In this document: positions 16,912 through 25,233 of the stretch, piece by piece
Position numbering within the stretch: the first letter of the stretch is position 1
How the letters are laid out: every line of letters begins with the position of its first letter
NCBI RefSeq assembly: GCF_003725735.1
Contig: NZ_RJTM01000098.1
Location: 1 to 32,052 of the forward strand
Reading direction: 5' to 3'
From: Sinomicrobium pectinilyticum
GTDB lineage: Bacteria; Bacteroidota; Bacteroidia; Flavobacteriales; Flavobacteriaceae
Length of the DNA: 32,052 nt
Position numbers and translations under genes: made by a program
The notes under the pieces: generated by a model
Databases searched by the model: none
Told to the model about the DNA's origin: nothing
Seen by the model: only the letters and a program-made list of their open reading frames with translations

Positions 16912-17958
16912 ATGAGAAAGACCGTTTCTTTAATCGCAGCCGTTTTTTGTATGTATTCTCTCGGGGCACAGGAAATCCTCACGCCTATTAACTCATCGTC
17001 TTATGGTGTGCAGTCGCTTCCGGTATATATCCCGAAAGATACATCAGATGCCAGGGCCAGACGCCTGCAGGGCATTATACCACCACCCCCGGCCCCTATT
17101 TCTTACTGGTCCAAGAAAAACGAAATGGGTGTTGTACTCAGCCAGGTGGCTTTTTCTAACTGGAATGCAGGGGGTAACAACTCGGTTACGGGAATTTCAT
17201 CGGCCAACTTTGTCCGCTGGTATAAAAGAGGGAATGTAAGCTGGAACAATGAGCTTATCATGCGATACGGGCTTAACGCCCAGGAAGACCAGAAACTGAG
17301 AAAATCGGATGATGCGATAGAACTGAACAGTACTTTCGGTTATCGTACGCGGCCAAAATCGGACTGGTATTATTCGGCCAAACTTACTTTTAAGACCCAG
17401 TTTACGGATGGTTACAAGTATCCGGACCGGGACAATCCCATATCTAAATTCATGGCCCCGGGTTATCTTACCTTCGGTGTCGGGGCGGGGTATTCGCCCA
17501 CGGATAAAAAACTTCAGTTTTATTTTTCACCGATAACACAAAAGTCCACCTATGTACTGGACCAGGACTTGGCAAATTCGGGGGCTTTTGGTGTACAGAA
17601 GGCTTTGTATGACAATGATGGCAATATTATACGGGAAGGAAAGCAGACCCGGACGGAAGTGGGTATCCTGGTTACGAACGAGTACGAAACGGTGATCTAC
17701 AAAAACATGACCCTTGTTAATAAGGTGACACTCTACACGGATTATCTGAACGACTTCGGGAATGTGGACGTCAACTTCGAACTATACCTCAACCTGGTGG
17801 TCAACGAATATGTAAAGGCCAACATAGGGGCGCACCTTATTTATGACAATGATATAAAAACACGTGAACTGCAGTTAAGTGAGAACGAAACTTTTGCCTA
17901 CGGTCCCCGGTTACAGTTAAAGCAGCTGCTGGGTGTAGGCCTCAATTATATGTTTTAG
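16912..17958 (+). CDS. DUF3078 outer-membrane protein
   Basis: Exported protein of 348 residues with a Sec signal peptide (MRKTVSLIAAVFCMYSLGAQ). The mature part has a short Pro-rich segment (GIIPPPPAPISYW), then the DUF3078 pattern: VLSQVAFSNWNAGGNNSV, WNNELIMRYGL and YKYPDRDNPISKFMAPGYLT. Alternating aromatic/polar strands run to the C-terminus, which ends in the aromatic residue of GVGLNYMF. That is typical of outer-membrane beta-barrels folded by the Bam complex. The ligand is unknown. The ATG at 16912 was chosen over a TTG four codons upstream because it begins the signal peptide. It follows dxs after about 270 bases holding no accepted ORF, so co-transcription is uncertain. Confidence 0.88.
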   Translation: MRKTVSLIAAVFCMYSLGAQEILTPINSSSYGVQSLPVYIPKDTSDARARRLQGIIPPPPAPISYWSKKNEMGVVLSQVAFSNWNAGGNNSVTGISSANFVRWYKRGNVSWNNELIMRYGLNAQEDQKLRKSDDAIELNSTFGYRTRPKSDWYYSAKLTFKTQFTDGYKYPDRDNPISKFMAPGYLTFGVGAGYSPTDKKLQFYFSPITQKSTYVLDQDLANSGAFGVQKALYDNDGNIIREGKQTRTEVGILVTNEYETVIYKNMTLVNKVTLYTDYLNDFGNVDVNFELYLNLVVNEYVKANIGAHLIYDNDIKTRELQLSENETFAYGPRLQLKQLLGVGLNYMF

Positions 17959-17989
17959 TATTCCATTGCATTAGGGTAACATCATTTAG

Positions 17990-18030
17990 TAAGTGTTATA
18001 GCACACTGAAAAATGAATGTGCTTCACTTA
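17990..18030. repeat. Two-part hairpin downstream of the DUF3078 gene
   Basis: TAAGTG (17990-17995) pairs with CACTTA (18025-18030), and inside it GCACA (18001-18005) pairs with TGTGC (18018-18022). It starts 31 bases after the stop codon but lacks a T tract. It may be a 3-prime end stabiliser or weak terminator. Confidence 0.4.
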
Positions 18031-18193
18031 ATAACATTGTTGTACAGGATAGCGGGACAAGGCCTTTTTTATAGCATGCTCCGGGAGACAGCGCCTTTGA
18101 CTTACATATGCTAATATGCCGTTCTTATCGTAAAAACGGTAAGGAGTATATGTGAAATACGTACCATCCTTATTATCTTTACCGGGATTTTAT

Positions 18194-18619
18194 ATGACCT
18201 ATAAGGACTTTAATATTAAACCAATTCCGGGCTCGCAAACGTGGCCCATGCGTCACCGGGTGATGTACCCGGAGATGTCCCCGGAAAGTGTTATCCTGGA
18301 TGAGGATACACAGGGTATACATTTTGGCCTTTTCTCCCCTGATGGCAAGCTGGTTTCCGTAATTTCACTCTTTGAGCGGGAAAATGGCCACTACCAGTTC
18401 CGCAAGTTTGCCACGGATACTTCCGAACAGGGAAAAGGTTACGGCTCTGCCCTGCTCTCCTACATTATAGACTTCTGCCAGGCAAAAAATGCCAGGGTAC
18501 TCCGGTGCAATGCACGTACAAGTGCTTCTGCTTTTTACAAACGATACGGTTTTAGGGAAACGGATATTACCTATTTTAAGGACGGGCATGATTTTGTGGT
18601 CATGGAACGGGAATTGTAA
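18194..18619 (+). CDS. GNAT family N-acetyltransferase
   Basis: A 141-residue single GNAT domain. Substrate binding is suggested by the start IKPIPGSQTWPMRHRVMYP, found in a subgroup of uncharacterised bacterial acetyltransferases. The acetyl-CoA pyrophosphate loop is QGKGYGSAL (about 79-87), and the C-terminal motif is SASAFYKRYGFRE. The start at 18194 (MTYKDFNIKPI) was chosen over a GTG 14 codons upstream, since the added residues (KYVPSLLSLPGFY) are untypical. It appears to stand alone. The acceptor is unknown. Confidence 0.82.
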   Translation: MTYKDFNIKPIPGSQTWPMRHRVMYPEMSPESVILDEDTQGIHFGLFSPDGKLVSVISLFERENGHYQFRKFATDTSEQGKGYGSALLSYIIDFCQAKNARVLRCNARTSASAFYKRYGFRETDITYFKDGHDFVVMEREL

Positions 18620-18869
18620 ACTACAGGCCATAAAACCATATTTACAGGTACAAGAATATTATCCGCAGGTGTTAAAAGAAAACTCCCGGCTATTAGGGAT
18701 ATGGTTTACAGGGCTAAGTAATTTATTTGCCCAAAAGCGGACAATAATTCTTATACCCTGTTCCTTGCTTAAGGCCGGGAGTGCAAAACAATATTCTGGT
18801 TGGGGGTTATAGAGGGGGAGAAAAACCGGGCTACAATGCTTGCAGTACCAATTTTAAGGCATGGACTTT

Positions 18870-19604
18870 TCAGCCTACCATAGTGAACGTAATACCGGAT
18901 ATCCTGGCGTGCTGATCGGAACTGCTGCCATAGACAGACCTTACATACTTTTTAACATTCTGTACCACATCGTATAATCCGCTGTCCTTTCCGTAAAGCA
19001 ACTGGTTACGATGACGAAGGGTTTTATTAAGCGTAGCTTCACTTTGCTCTACTCCTTCAGTGGCGTTTTGCATATCTGCAAGCAATTTGTCCAGGTTTTC
19101 CTTTTGCAGCTCTTCTTCGTTAGGCCCATAGTTGTCTATGGTTTGTATGAGGGTAAGCAACTACGAAAAATGTTCTGCCCGCTGGGTGAAGGACTGCCGG
19201 GAAGTGGATATCCCCGCTACCGTTTCTTCTAAACCGTCCTCACCGGACCCGGCAGTAACTTTCCTGGAAGTCCCGACGCCTTGTATACGCTTGTTCAGGG
19301 AGCGGGCACGATCTGTAACCCCGCTGCTAAGGCCCAGGATATCCAGGTGGTTAACTATCCTCGTACAAAGGGGATTCAGTTCCTGGTAAATATCCCTTCT
19401 GCGATGAATGGCATTCTTGTTTTCCGCTCGCCTGGTTTCGACTTCTTCTATACTTTGCCTGGCTTCGTCGCGGAGTTTGGTGAGGTTTTCTACGGTAAGG
19501 GCTTCTACAGGCGGATTGTACTTGTCATAAAGTGCGATCTGCGCAATGAGCTTGCCAAGATTGGCCACGTTTTTGGCATTGCCGGTTTCATAGGTGGATT
19601 TCAT
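18870..19604 (-). pseudogene. Coiled-coil protein gene interrupted by a single in-frame TAG
   Basis: Two open frames on the minus strand, 19604-19161 (147 residues) and 19160-18870 (96 residues), are in the same frame. They are separated by exactly one TAG at 19163-19161. The text runs QRAEHFS, stop, LLTLIQTIDNYGPNEEE, as one uninterrupted amphipathic helix. The joined product would be about 244 residues, mostly helical and charged, with no signal peptide or membrane segment. The ending SVYGSSSDQHARISGITFT resembles the conserved end of a Bacteroidota hypothetical family I remember but cannot name. Both halves read cleanly, so the stop looks recent: one substitution in a Lys, Gln, Glu, Trp, Tyr, Ser or Leu codon would explain it. 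Alternatives are a sequencing error or readthrough. Function unknown. Confidence 0.7.
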
Positions 19605-20182
19605 AATATAAAAATTAATAGTTAAATGGGTGTACGTCCGGAAGTTACTGGGACGTTACTTGAAACGATAAGCATGAACAGATTTTTAACTTTACTGCTC
19701 CTGTGAGTTTCGGATTAAAACTTTCATGTAGGGATCAGGTGGCTTCAAATTAATAATTGCATGCAAATAGCTAAAACTGCTTACAATGTATAAAAAAGTC
19801 GCATGATGCGATATTAAAATTTTCTTAAAAGTTGGTTTAGGGGATCGGGGCTTCGGTACACTTCTTCCTTTGGGCAGAAGCACTCAGCAGCCTTGGTTTT
19901 GTTTTTTTTTAAGTAGGAATGCATTCTTTATAAAAGTGGTATTTTTGGCGGACAGACCATGCAGTACTATGGTGCAATGAATGGAACACGTCATATAGCC
20001 TCGGGAAGGGTGTTGCGAATGCGGGAGTCGATGGGTGTTGGTGGTAAACGAGCGGCAGATGCGAAACAAACACATCGCTAACGGGAAAATTAAACTTCTA
20101 AAAAAATCCTGCACTTGACATAGCCAAAACCGCTGGGCTACATATCGGGTGGGCAAGAATCTCCGTCAAATTATTATGCAAA
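19605..20182. other. Gene-free stretch before the AraC regulator
   Basis: About 580 bases with no convincing gene. Minus-strand frames at 19692-19883 and 19884-20156 have no domain features or promoter. It contains a divergent copy of the GTTGCAAAC repeat family at 20003-20040. Confidence 0.45.
20003..20040. repeat. GTTGCAAAC repeat family, divergent copy e
   Basis: GGGAAGGGTGTTGCGAATGCGG followed by GAGTCGATGGGTGTT aligns with the copy at 26653-26697 (CCGAAGGGCGTTGCAAACGCGG, then AGGACAACGGAGTT) with scattered substitutions. Confidence 0.45.
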
Positions 20183-21010
20183 GTGAATTTAAAATTATTC
20201 AAAATACATCCGGTACTACAGCCTTTCATTAATAGAATATGGTTTTTCGAAAGTTCATATGATATGGATGCCGACGATTTGAGGATGGTTGTTCCGTCGG
20301 GAAATATCACTTTAATTTATACCTTAAAAGGTGATTACCAAACGGTTTCGCAAAATGGTCTCATGCATTCAACCTGTTCGGACAATTTTACGTTCATCGG
20401 ACAACAATCGTGTGCTTTGACATTAAAGGGAGCGGAGCCGGTGACCTCTTTGGGTGTTAGTTTTAATCCTACGGGAGCATATCGTTTTTTTGAAGGGCAC
20501 CTTACAGACACCAAGGGCCTGGTATTGGACCTGGAACATATATTCTACAGAGAAACGAGGATATTGAAAGAACTCATGTTTGACGCCCATAGTAATGAGG
20601 ATAAGGTATATGTGCTTCAGAAGTTTCTCATTTCAAAATTAGCTCCTCCCAAAATCCAAGAACCAATAGTAGAAAAAGTAACGCAAAAAATTATTGACTC
20701 CGGGGGATTAATAACATTGGCTGAGCTTTGTGAACAAACGAATTGGTCAAAAAGGCATTTAAACAGAACCTTTTCAGAGATCGTCGGTCAGAACATTAAA
20801 TCCTGGTCTCAGACAATACGATTTAAATATATTTATAATCTTTTGGAGAAAGACTGTAAGGAAGACAAAGAAGCCCTGAAAGCCTTCTATTTGACATTTT
20901 ATGACCAAGCTCATTTTATTCATTCTTTTAAGAAAGTGACGGGAAAAACACCTAATCAGTTTTTGAAATCCATAAATCAATTTGGAAATTATTTTAACCG
21001 TATTGAATAA
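20183..21010 (+). CDS. AraC family transcriptional regulator
   Basis: A 275-residue regulator. The N-terminal half (about 1-160) is a sensor domain of the kind found in many Bacteroidota AraC proteins (HPVLQPFINRIWFFES, VVPSGNITLIYTL). The C-terminal half has two helix-turn-helix units: LAELCEQTNWSKRHLNRTFSE and the classic second-HTH signature YDQAHFIHSFKKVTGKTPNQF. The ORF begins at GTG 20183, which is followed by a typical family start; the ATG at 20176 is out of frame. The methyltransferase gene starts 80 bases downstream with its own promoter-like element, making it the obvious candidate target. Both genes look A+T richer than the first 18 kb. The ligand is unknown. Confidence 0.88.
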   Translation: MNLKLFKIHPVLQPFINRIWFFESSYDMDADDLRMVVPSGNITLIYTLKGDYQTVSQNGLMHSTCSDNFTFIGQQSCALTLKGAEPVTSLGVSFNPTGAYRFFEGHLTDTKGLVLDLEHIFYRETRILKELMFDAHSNEDKVYVLQKFLISKLAPPKIQEPIVEKVTQKIIDSGGLITLAELCEQTNWSKRHLNRTFSEIVGQNIKSWSQTIRFKYIYNLLEKDCKEDKEALKAFYLTFYDQAHFIHSFKKVTGKTPNQFLKSINQFGNYFNRIE

Positions 21011-21052
21011 TCCAATGTCCTGTTTTTACAATTTAAAAGGGTACATGCTGCT

Positions 21053-21060
21053 TAGTTTTG
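21053..21060 (+). promoter_or_regulatory. -7 element TAGTTTTG for the methyltransferase gene
   Basis: Matches TAnnTTTG 37 bases before the ATG at 21090, giving a leader of about 25-30 bases. Confidence 0.45.
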
Positions 21061-21089
21061 CAGTTTAGAAACTAATTAAATGAATAAAA

Positions 21090-21947
21090 ATGGGCAAAGA
21101 AAGAAATTTTAAATCCATTAGTCCATCGGCAAAAGCTTTAATGCAGTTTAAAGCACACACTCAAATTCCGTTTGCGAAACAGACTGTCAAAGTCCTGTTG
21201 AATGAAGATGAAAATACGGGAGCCTTAAATAAAGATTTTGGTTTCTGGGCAAGTGTGGTTCATTTTGAGAACAGGTATTATTCTGTTAATGAATTGGCCC
21301 TGGAAATTCCGGCCACAAATATATTAGAGCTTTCGTCGGGATTTAATTACCGGGGACTAGAGTTTACAAACTCCAAACCGGATATACATTATATAGATAC
21401 AGATTTACCTGATATTATTTCCTATAAAAAACAAATTGTTTCTTCATTTGAAAAAACACATTCAACGGGCAGACTTGATTACGAGGCATTAAATGCCTTA
21501 GATAAAAAGCAATTTCAAGCTATTGTCGACCGTTTTAATAACCGTCCGCTAACCATTATTAATGAGGGCTTACTGGTTTATCTTTCTAAAAAAGAGAAAA
21601 GCAAGTTGTGCAGAATTATTCGTACACACCTCGAAAAACAACAGGGATATTGGATAACGGCAGATATTTATCTCAATCATAACCCCGGCCGGATTGGTTC
21701 TGATAAGGGGAAAAAATGGGACCGGTTTTTTAGTAAACAAAATGTAACCAACCAGATGTTCGAAAGTTTTGAAGAGGCGGAGGAATTTTTCTTCAATAAT
21801 GGTTTTGTACTGGATAAGGAATACATTCCGGACTATTCCAAATTAAGCGCCTCTGAAAAATTATTACAGGTAGCATCTCCCGAACAATTGGATAAACTCG
21901 GAAAATCGGGAAAGGTTCAGGCCACATGGCGTTTAAAATTAGAATAG
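21090..21947 (+). CDS. Class I SAM methyltransferase, LCM/PPM-like
   Basis: A 285-residue methyltransferase of the leucine carboxyl methyltransferase-like (LCMT/PPM) group, which uses S-adenosylmethionine to methylate carboxyl or hydroxyl groups. The SAM-binding glycine loop is ILELSSGFNYRGLEF (about 78-92). The acidic loop is YIDTDLPDII, and the later motif is INEGLLVYLSKKEK, corresponding to the family's EGxxxYL. The opening (SISPSAKALMQFKAHTQIPFAK) also fits the family. The acceptor is unknown. It lies just downstream of an AraC regulator on the same strand, suggesting a small regulated cassette. Confidence 0.82.
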   Translation: MGKERNFKSISPSAKALMQFKAHTQIPFAKQTVKVLLNEDENTGALNKDFGFWASVVHFENRYYSVNELALEIPATNILELSSGFNYRGLEFTNSKPDIHYIDTDLPDIISYKKQIVSSFEKTHSTGRLDYEALNALDKKQFQAIVDRFNNRPLTIINEGLLVYLSKKEKSKLCRIIRTHLEKQQGYWITADIYLNHNPGRIGSDKGKKWDRFFSKQNVTNQMFESFEEAEEFFFNNGFVLDKEYIPDYSKLSASEKLLQVASPEQLDKLGKSGKVQATWRLKLE

Positions 21948-22160
21948 AGCCCGTTCAATCTTTTTCGTTCCTGATTGTGTTGAAGCCCAGGCCCACCATG
22001 CGACAACATCCATACGTTTACCCAAAAAGCCGGGTAACATTGTAAATGTTGTGGTTTTCTACAATCCCAGAATGCGGATGCATAAGTTAGTTAAAACATC
22101 TAATCCTACAGTACAAAGTAATGAGATACATTGTACAGCCAGGTAAGGGGCATTAGGATG

Positions 22161-22186
22161 AGACCCGTTGCAAACGGCACCAGGGG
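22161..22186. repeat. GTTGCAAAC repeat family, copy a
   Basis: AGACCCGTTGCAAACGGCACCAGG contains the imperfect palindrome CCGTT-GCA-AACGG. It shares the core with the copies near 26670 and 31152. Confidence 0.5.
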
Positions 22187-22220
22187 GGATAAACGTATTC
22201 TTATATTCATGCTTTATTGA

Positions 22221-22228
22221 TATATTTG
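22221..22228 (+). promoter_or_regulatory. -7 element TATATTTG for the second GNAT gene
   Basis: Matches TAnnTTTG 35 bases before the ATG at 22256. Confidence 0.5.
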
Positions 22229-22255
22229 AAAGGTCAATCTTTACTAAAAATTTAA

Positions 22256-22702
22256 ATGACAACATTGACCGTATACAAAGAGGAATACTGTATTTCAACT
22301 GATAAGGCAAAACTTGATGTTGATTCGATTCATGAATTTCTATCAACCAAAGCATACTGGTGCTTAAATATTCCTAAAAATAAAGTTCGGACCTCAATAG
22401 AACATTCACTTTGTTTTGGTGTTTACCTCCATGAAAGACAAATAGGCTTTGCGCGAATAATCTCCGACTTTTCTACCATTGCCTATTTAGGTGATGTTTA
22501 TATCCTTGAGAATTACAGAGGAAACGGACTTTCCAAATGGCTCATGGAGGTAATTATGAATTACCCTGACCTGCAAGAATTGAGGCGGTGGATTTTACTT
22601 ACCGGTGACGCCCATGAGCTATACCGAAAGTTCGGATGGACCGACCTTGCAGATCCTTCTGTATGGATGGAACTACACCACAAAAACATCTATTCTCAAT
22701 AG
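22256..22702 (+). CDS. GNAT family N-acetyltransferase
   Basis: A 148-residue GNAT protein of the subgroup with start YCISTDKAKLDVDSIHEFLS and a YWCLNIPK segment. The central beta-strand pair is FGVYLHERQIGFARIISD, followed by LGDVYILENYRGNGLSKWL; the acetyl-CoA loop reads NYRGNGLSK (about 89-97). The C-terminal part is GDAHELYRKFGW, the usual aromatic motif near the acceptor site. A promoter-like TATATTTG lies 35 bases upstream. It converges with the XRE regulator gene, with no recognisable function link. The acceptor is unknown. Confidence 0.85.
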   Translation: MTTLTVYKEEYCISTDKAKLDVDSIHEFLSTKAYWCLNIPKNKVRTSIEHSLCFGVYLHERQIGFARIISDFSTIAYLGDVYILENYRGNGLSKWLMEVIMNYPDLQELRRWILLTGDAHELYRKFGWTDLADPSVWMELHHKNIYSQ

Positions 22703-22796
22703 CAGTGAGTTGTTTTTCCGTTGTGTACTGCCGGGGGCATGGTGAAGCAGGGCTGTCTCCACTCTCCCTGCCTCCTTACCGTATTTTCTGTTTGGT

Positions 22797-23369
22797 TCAG
22801 CTTACCAGTTTTATAAATGTCGGATACCTCTTTTTTGTTTGTCCGTTTCTTATTTTTACTGCAAAGACAACCGGCAGGATAATATTTATCGCATTCAATA
22901 CCAGGAACAATCCCAGGAACAGGAAAAAGGGCCCTTTTATTATACCGTAACGCATAATAATAAAGACATGGCCAATGAGAGAAAGGCAAATCAAGATCGT
23001 CCAGATAATCTGAAAATTCAACAGGTTCGCTCCGATTTCTTTTAACCCGATGACCTTGTCTTTGTTAGTAAGCCACAGGATGAGTGGTAATAGAATGTTT
23101 CCTAAAGGTATAACTAAAAATGACAGGACGGAAAGGTGAAAATAGACGAGGTATTTCCTGTCTGTGTGTTTTCCATAATCCAGAATGTCCTCTACATTTA
23201 TTTCCAACACCTCACAAATGAGGCTCAGGGTTTTTCCCCGGGGTTCATTCTGATTGTTTTCAATACGCTGAATTGTCCTTAAATTCACCTTGGCGGCCTC
23301 GGCTAATTCTTCTTGTGAAAGCCCTTTCTTTTTTCTGCTTTCTTTAATCTTTAATCCGACTTCGTTCAT
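22797..23369 (-). CDS. XRE-type HTH regulator fused to a DUF4870-like membrane domain
   Basis: A 190-residue protein combining a DNA-binding and a membrane module. Residues 1-60 form a Cro/C1-type helix-turn-helix (IKESRKKKGLSQEELAEAA, NLRTIQRIENNQNEPRGKT). Residues from about 72 on carry four hydrophobic segments that start YFHLSVLSFLVIPLGNILLP, with GANLLNFQIIW later, the pattern of DUF4870. The regulator would thus be anchored to the inner membrane. The start at 23369 (MNEVGLKIKESRKK) was preferred over a GTG nine codons upstream, because a TAGATTTG promoter element overlaps that GTG. An inverted repeat at 23401-23416 overlaps the promoter and may be its own operator. Target genes are not evident. 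Confidence 0.85.
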   Translation of the reverse strand: MNEVGLKIKESRKKKGLSQEELAEAAKVNLRTIQRIENNQNEPRGKTLSLICEVLEINVEDILDYGKHTDRKYLVYFHLSVLSFLVIPLGNILLPLILWLTNKDKVIGLKEIGANLLNFQIIWTILICLSLIGHVFIIMRYGIIKGPFFLFLGLFLVLNAINIILPVVFAVKIRNGQTKKRYPTFIKLVS

Positions 23370-23395
23370 AGTTTGTGTTATTATTTTGTTGACCA

Positions 23396-23403
23396 CAAAT
23401 CTA
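23396..23403 (-). promoter_or_regulatory. -7 element TAGATTTG for the XRE regulator
   Basis: On the minus strand TAGATTTG fits TAnnTTTG and lies 27 bases before the ATG at 23369. It overlaps an upstream in-frame GTG, which therefore cannot be the start. Confidence 0.5.
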
Positions 23404-23416
23404 TTTCTGAAAATAG
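23401..23416. promoter_or_regulatory. Candidate operator of the XRE regulator
   Basis: CTATTT-CTGA-AAATAG is a 6-bp inverted repeat overlapping the -7 element. About 25 bases further upstream is a direct repeat of CGACATTTTTG (23439-23460). The position suggests autoregulation; no binding data exist. Confidence 0.35.
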
Positions 23417-23518
23417 CTTTTTGATAACGGTTTTAGCACGACATTTTTGCGACATTTTTGTCCATATGTATAGATAATGAAGTAATTGCCATCATATCAG
23501 CGTATAAATACCTGCACA

Positions 23519-25003
23519 TTAGTTTTCTTCCAATTGTTTTTTCAGCTTTTCAAGGTCGGACGGGCTGCCCGCATATTTTCGGAGTACCTGACCATCTTCA
23601 TCGGCCAGGATATACCATGGAATGCTAAAGGTGTCACTGCCCCTCAGGTCTCTGAGGCTGGCCCATAACTTCTCATTAGCCCTGATATGATATCCCTTCA
23701 GGTTATAGTAATTAACCATATCTTTCCATTGTTCTGCTTTTTCGTCTTTATCCAGGGAAATATATAATATGGTGACATCCCGGGAAGTCAGTGCCTCATA
23801 TAATTCGGCACTATGTTTAAATTCTTTCTTACAGGGGCCGCACCAGGTTGCCCAGACATCTATATAGATTTTCTTTCCTTTTAATTCTTTTGCTGCATCT
23901 TTTAATGAATTGATATTATCAGTGCCTTCGAGAAATTTAATGTTTTTGTCTAAAGGGTCGTTTTTCTTTTTGTGAAATCCGATGACAGGTATAATTTCAG
24001 GTTCGATAAAATGACTGTACTCACTATGGGGATATTCTTCTTTGAACTTATCGAACAGGGATATCAGCTCTTTTTCATAATTTTTGTTGATAGCCTGATA
24101 ATAGAGGTAAGCCGCAATGTAGTACTCTAACTGCTTCCCCGACAGGTATTTTTTGGCATTTTCAATATTATGGGTGTGAATTGCTCCCTGTTTATGTAAC
24201 TCCGATAGTGTTTCTGTACTTGTGGATTCCTTGATAAGGTCGTTATAGCGTAAATAAAGTTCTGCATAGTGATAGAACCAAGGGGATTTCAACAACCGGA
24301 GGTCGGATACGGGATGTGACTGAAAAACTGCTCCCCATAATTTGGTATACGCATCTTTGCTTAAGGCGTTTTGTTGTCTTTCACTGAAAAGAAAGTTAAC
24401 AAAACCAACGGAACCCTGAACTCCTTTATAAAAATATTCGCGGTCTGTTTTTACAAGTTGATAGAAATCTTGGGAGATCTCCTTATTTTCAAATAATTCC
24501 CGGAATGGCGCTATTTCGGCCTCTTCACTCTTGCGGATACTTTGTTCTATCCGGGTGGCTACTGTGTCTTTCCGATATTTTCCGGCTTCCTCTTCGAAAT
24601 GGCCTTTGAGCATGCTCCGGTTGTGAAGCTGATTGTACAGCTCCTGCCCTTTTTTGTCCTTGCCTTCGATTTCAATGGGGTTGTCTGTATGTTCGGTATT
24701 GACAGAAACGGTATAGTTTGCTCCGGGCTCGGCAACTACAGTGCCGTAAAATTCGTAACCATGTGACAATTCTATAAAGCAAAGCTGGTCGGTGTTGACT
24801 TTTATTTGAAAATGACCCGAAGAATTGACAGGCACAGCATCTTCAAAACCAAAGTAATTAATCCCGTCCACAGGAATCGTGTATTCCATTATGTCCGGGA
24901 TATTGCCGGTTATTTTTCCCTGAATGGTTGTTTCGTTCTTTTCTTCCTGACAGCCGGTAAGGCCCTGCAACAGAACTATTAAAATCGGTAGTGTTTGTTT
25001 CAT
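23519..25003 (-). CDS. TlpA-like thioredoxin-fold lipoprotein with DUF4369-like N-terminus
   Basis: A 494-residue exported lipoprotein with lipobox LTGC (Cys18). The N-terminal part (about 25-125) is beta-rich and resembles DUF4369 (TIQGKITGNIPDIMEY, SGHFQIKV, EPGANYTVSV). A long helical middle follows (about 130-350). The C-terminal domain is thioredoxin-like with active site VWATWCGPCKKEF, Cys388/Cys391, and the cis-Pro loop in FSIPWYILADEDG. It should be a periplasmic thiol-disulfide reductase or oxidoreductase anchored to a membrane. Such proteins are common in Bacteroidota, with mostly unknown partners. It is preceded by a 230-base gap carrying a GTTGCAAAC repeat copy, and is probably transcribed apart from the SRPBCC gene. 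Confidence 0.9.
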   Translation of the reverse strand: MKQTLPILIVLLQGLTGCQEEKNETTIQGKITGNIPDIMEYTIPVDGINYFGFEDAVPVNSSGHFQIKVNTDQLCFIELSHGYEFYGTVVAEPGANYTVSVNTEHTDNPIEIEGKDKKGQELYNQLHNRSMLKGHFEEEAGKYRKDTVATRIEQSIRKSEEAEIAPFRELFENKEISQDFYQLVKTDREYFYKGVQGSVGFVNFLFSERQQNALSKDAYTKLWGAVFQSHPVSDLRLLKSPWFYHYAELYLRYNDLIKESTSTETLSELHKQGAIHTHNIENAKKYLSGKQLEYYIAAYLYYQAINKNYEKELISLFDKFKEEYPHSEYSHFIEPEIIPVIGFHKKKNDPLDKNIKFLEGTDNINSLKDAAKELKGKKIYIDVWATWCGPCKKEFKHSAELYEALTSRDVTILYISLDKDEKAEQWKDMVNYYNLKGYHIRANEKLWASLRDLRGSDTFSIPWYILADEDGQVLRKYAGSPSDLEKLKKQLEEN

Positions 25004-25116
25004 TTCCTTTTTTAAGCAAAAGTTCTTAATGACAACAATTTACCACCATTTTATTTATTTTCAAATACATGGTCCCTTACAAAAGTCAGGGATATGTAAG
25101 AGAATGTTGTATTCAG

Positions 25117-25158
25117 GGAGTATTCTGAAGGGCGTTACAAACACAGGGGAACGACGGG
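25117..25158. repeat. GTTGCAAAC repeat family, copy d
   Basis: GGAGTATTCTGAAGGGCGTT, then ACAAACACAGGGGAACGACGG, aligns with the copy at 26653-26697 along its whole length. It ends at a perfect 12-bp palindrome ACGGGTACCCGT (25154-25165). Confidence 0.6.
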
Positions 25159-25233
25159 TACCCGTTACAACCGAGCAACAGGGAACGAACTTCTCCTGTT
25201 TGGTTGCAAAGTGATTTTTTGCCCCGGATATTG

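Larger units (their letters stand above)
21948..22255. other. Gene-free stretch before the second GNAT gene
   Basis: No supported ORF. Near 22038-22052 is a short AACATTGTAAATGTT palindrome. A GTTGCAAAC repeat copy lies at 22161-22186 and a promoter-like TATATTTG at 22221-22228. Confidence 0.45.

Noticed and set aside
18489-18812. A plus-strand frame extending past the first GNAT gene
   Set aside because: It starts inside the GNAT gene in another frame. The tail after 18620 looks vaguely protein-like, but no family or promoter supports it.
19605-20182. Possible small minus-strand genes in the gap (19692-19883 and 19884-20156)
   Set aside because: No domain, signal peptide or promoter; the translated text is low quality and the region holds a repeat copy.
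22747-22771. GCAGGG/CCCTGC hairpin between the convergent GNAT and XRE genes
   Set aside because: Only six base pairs, a 13-base loop and no T tract; too weak to call a terminator.
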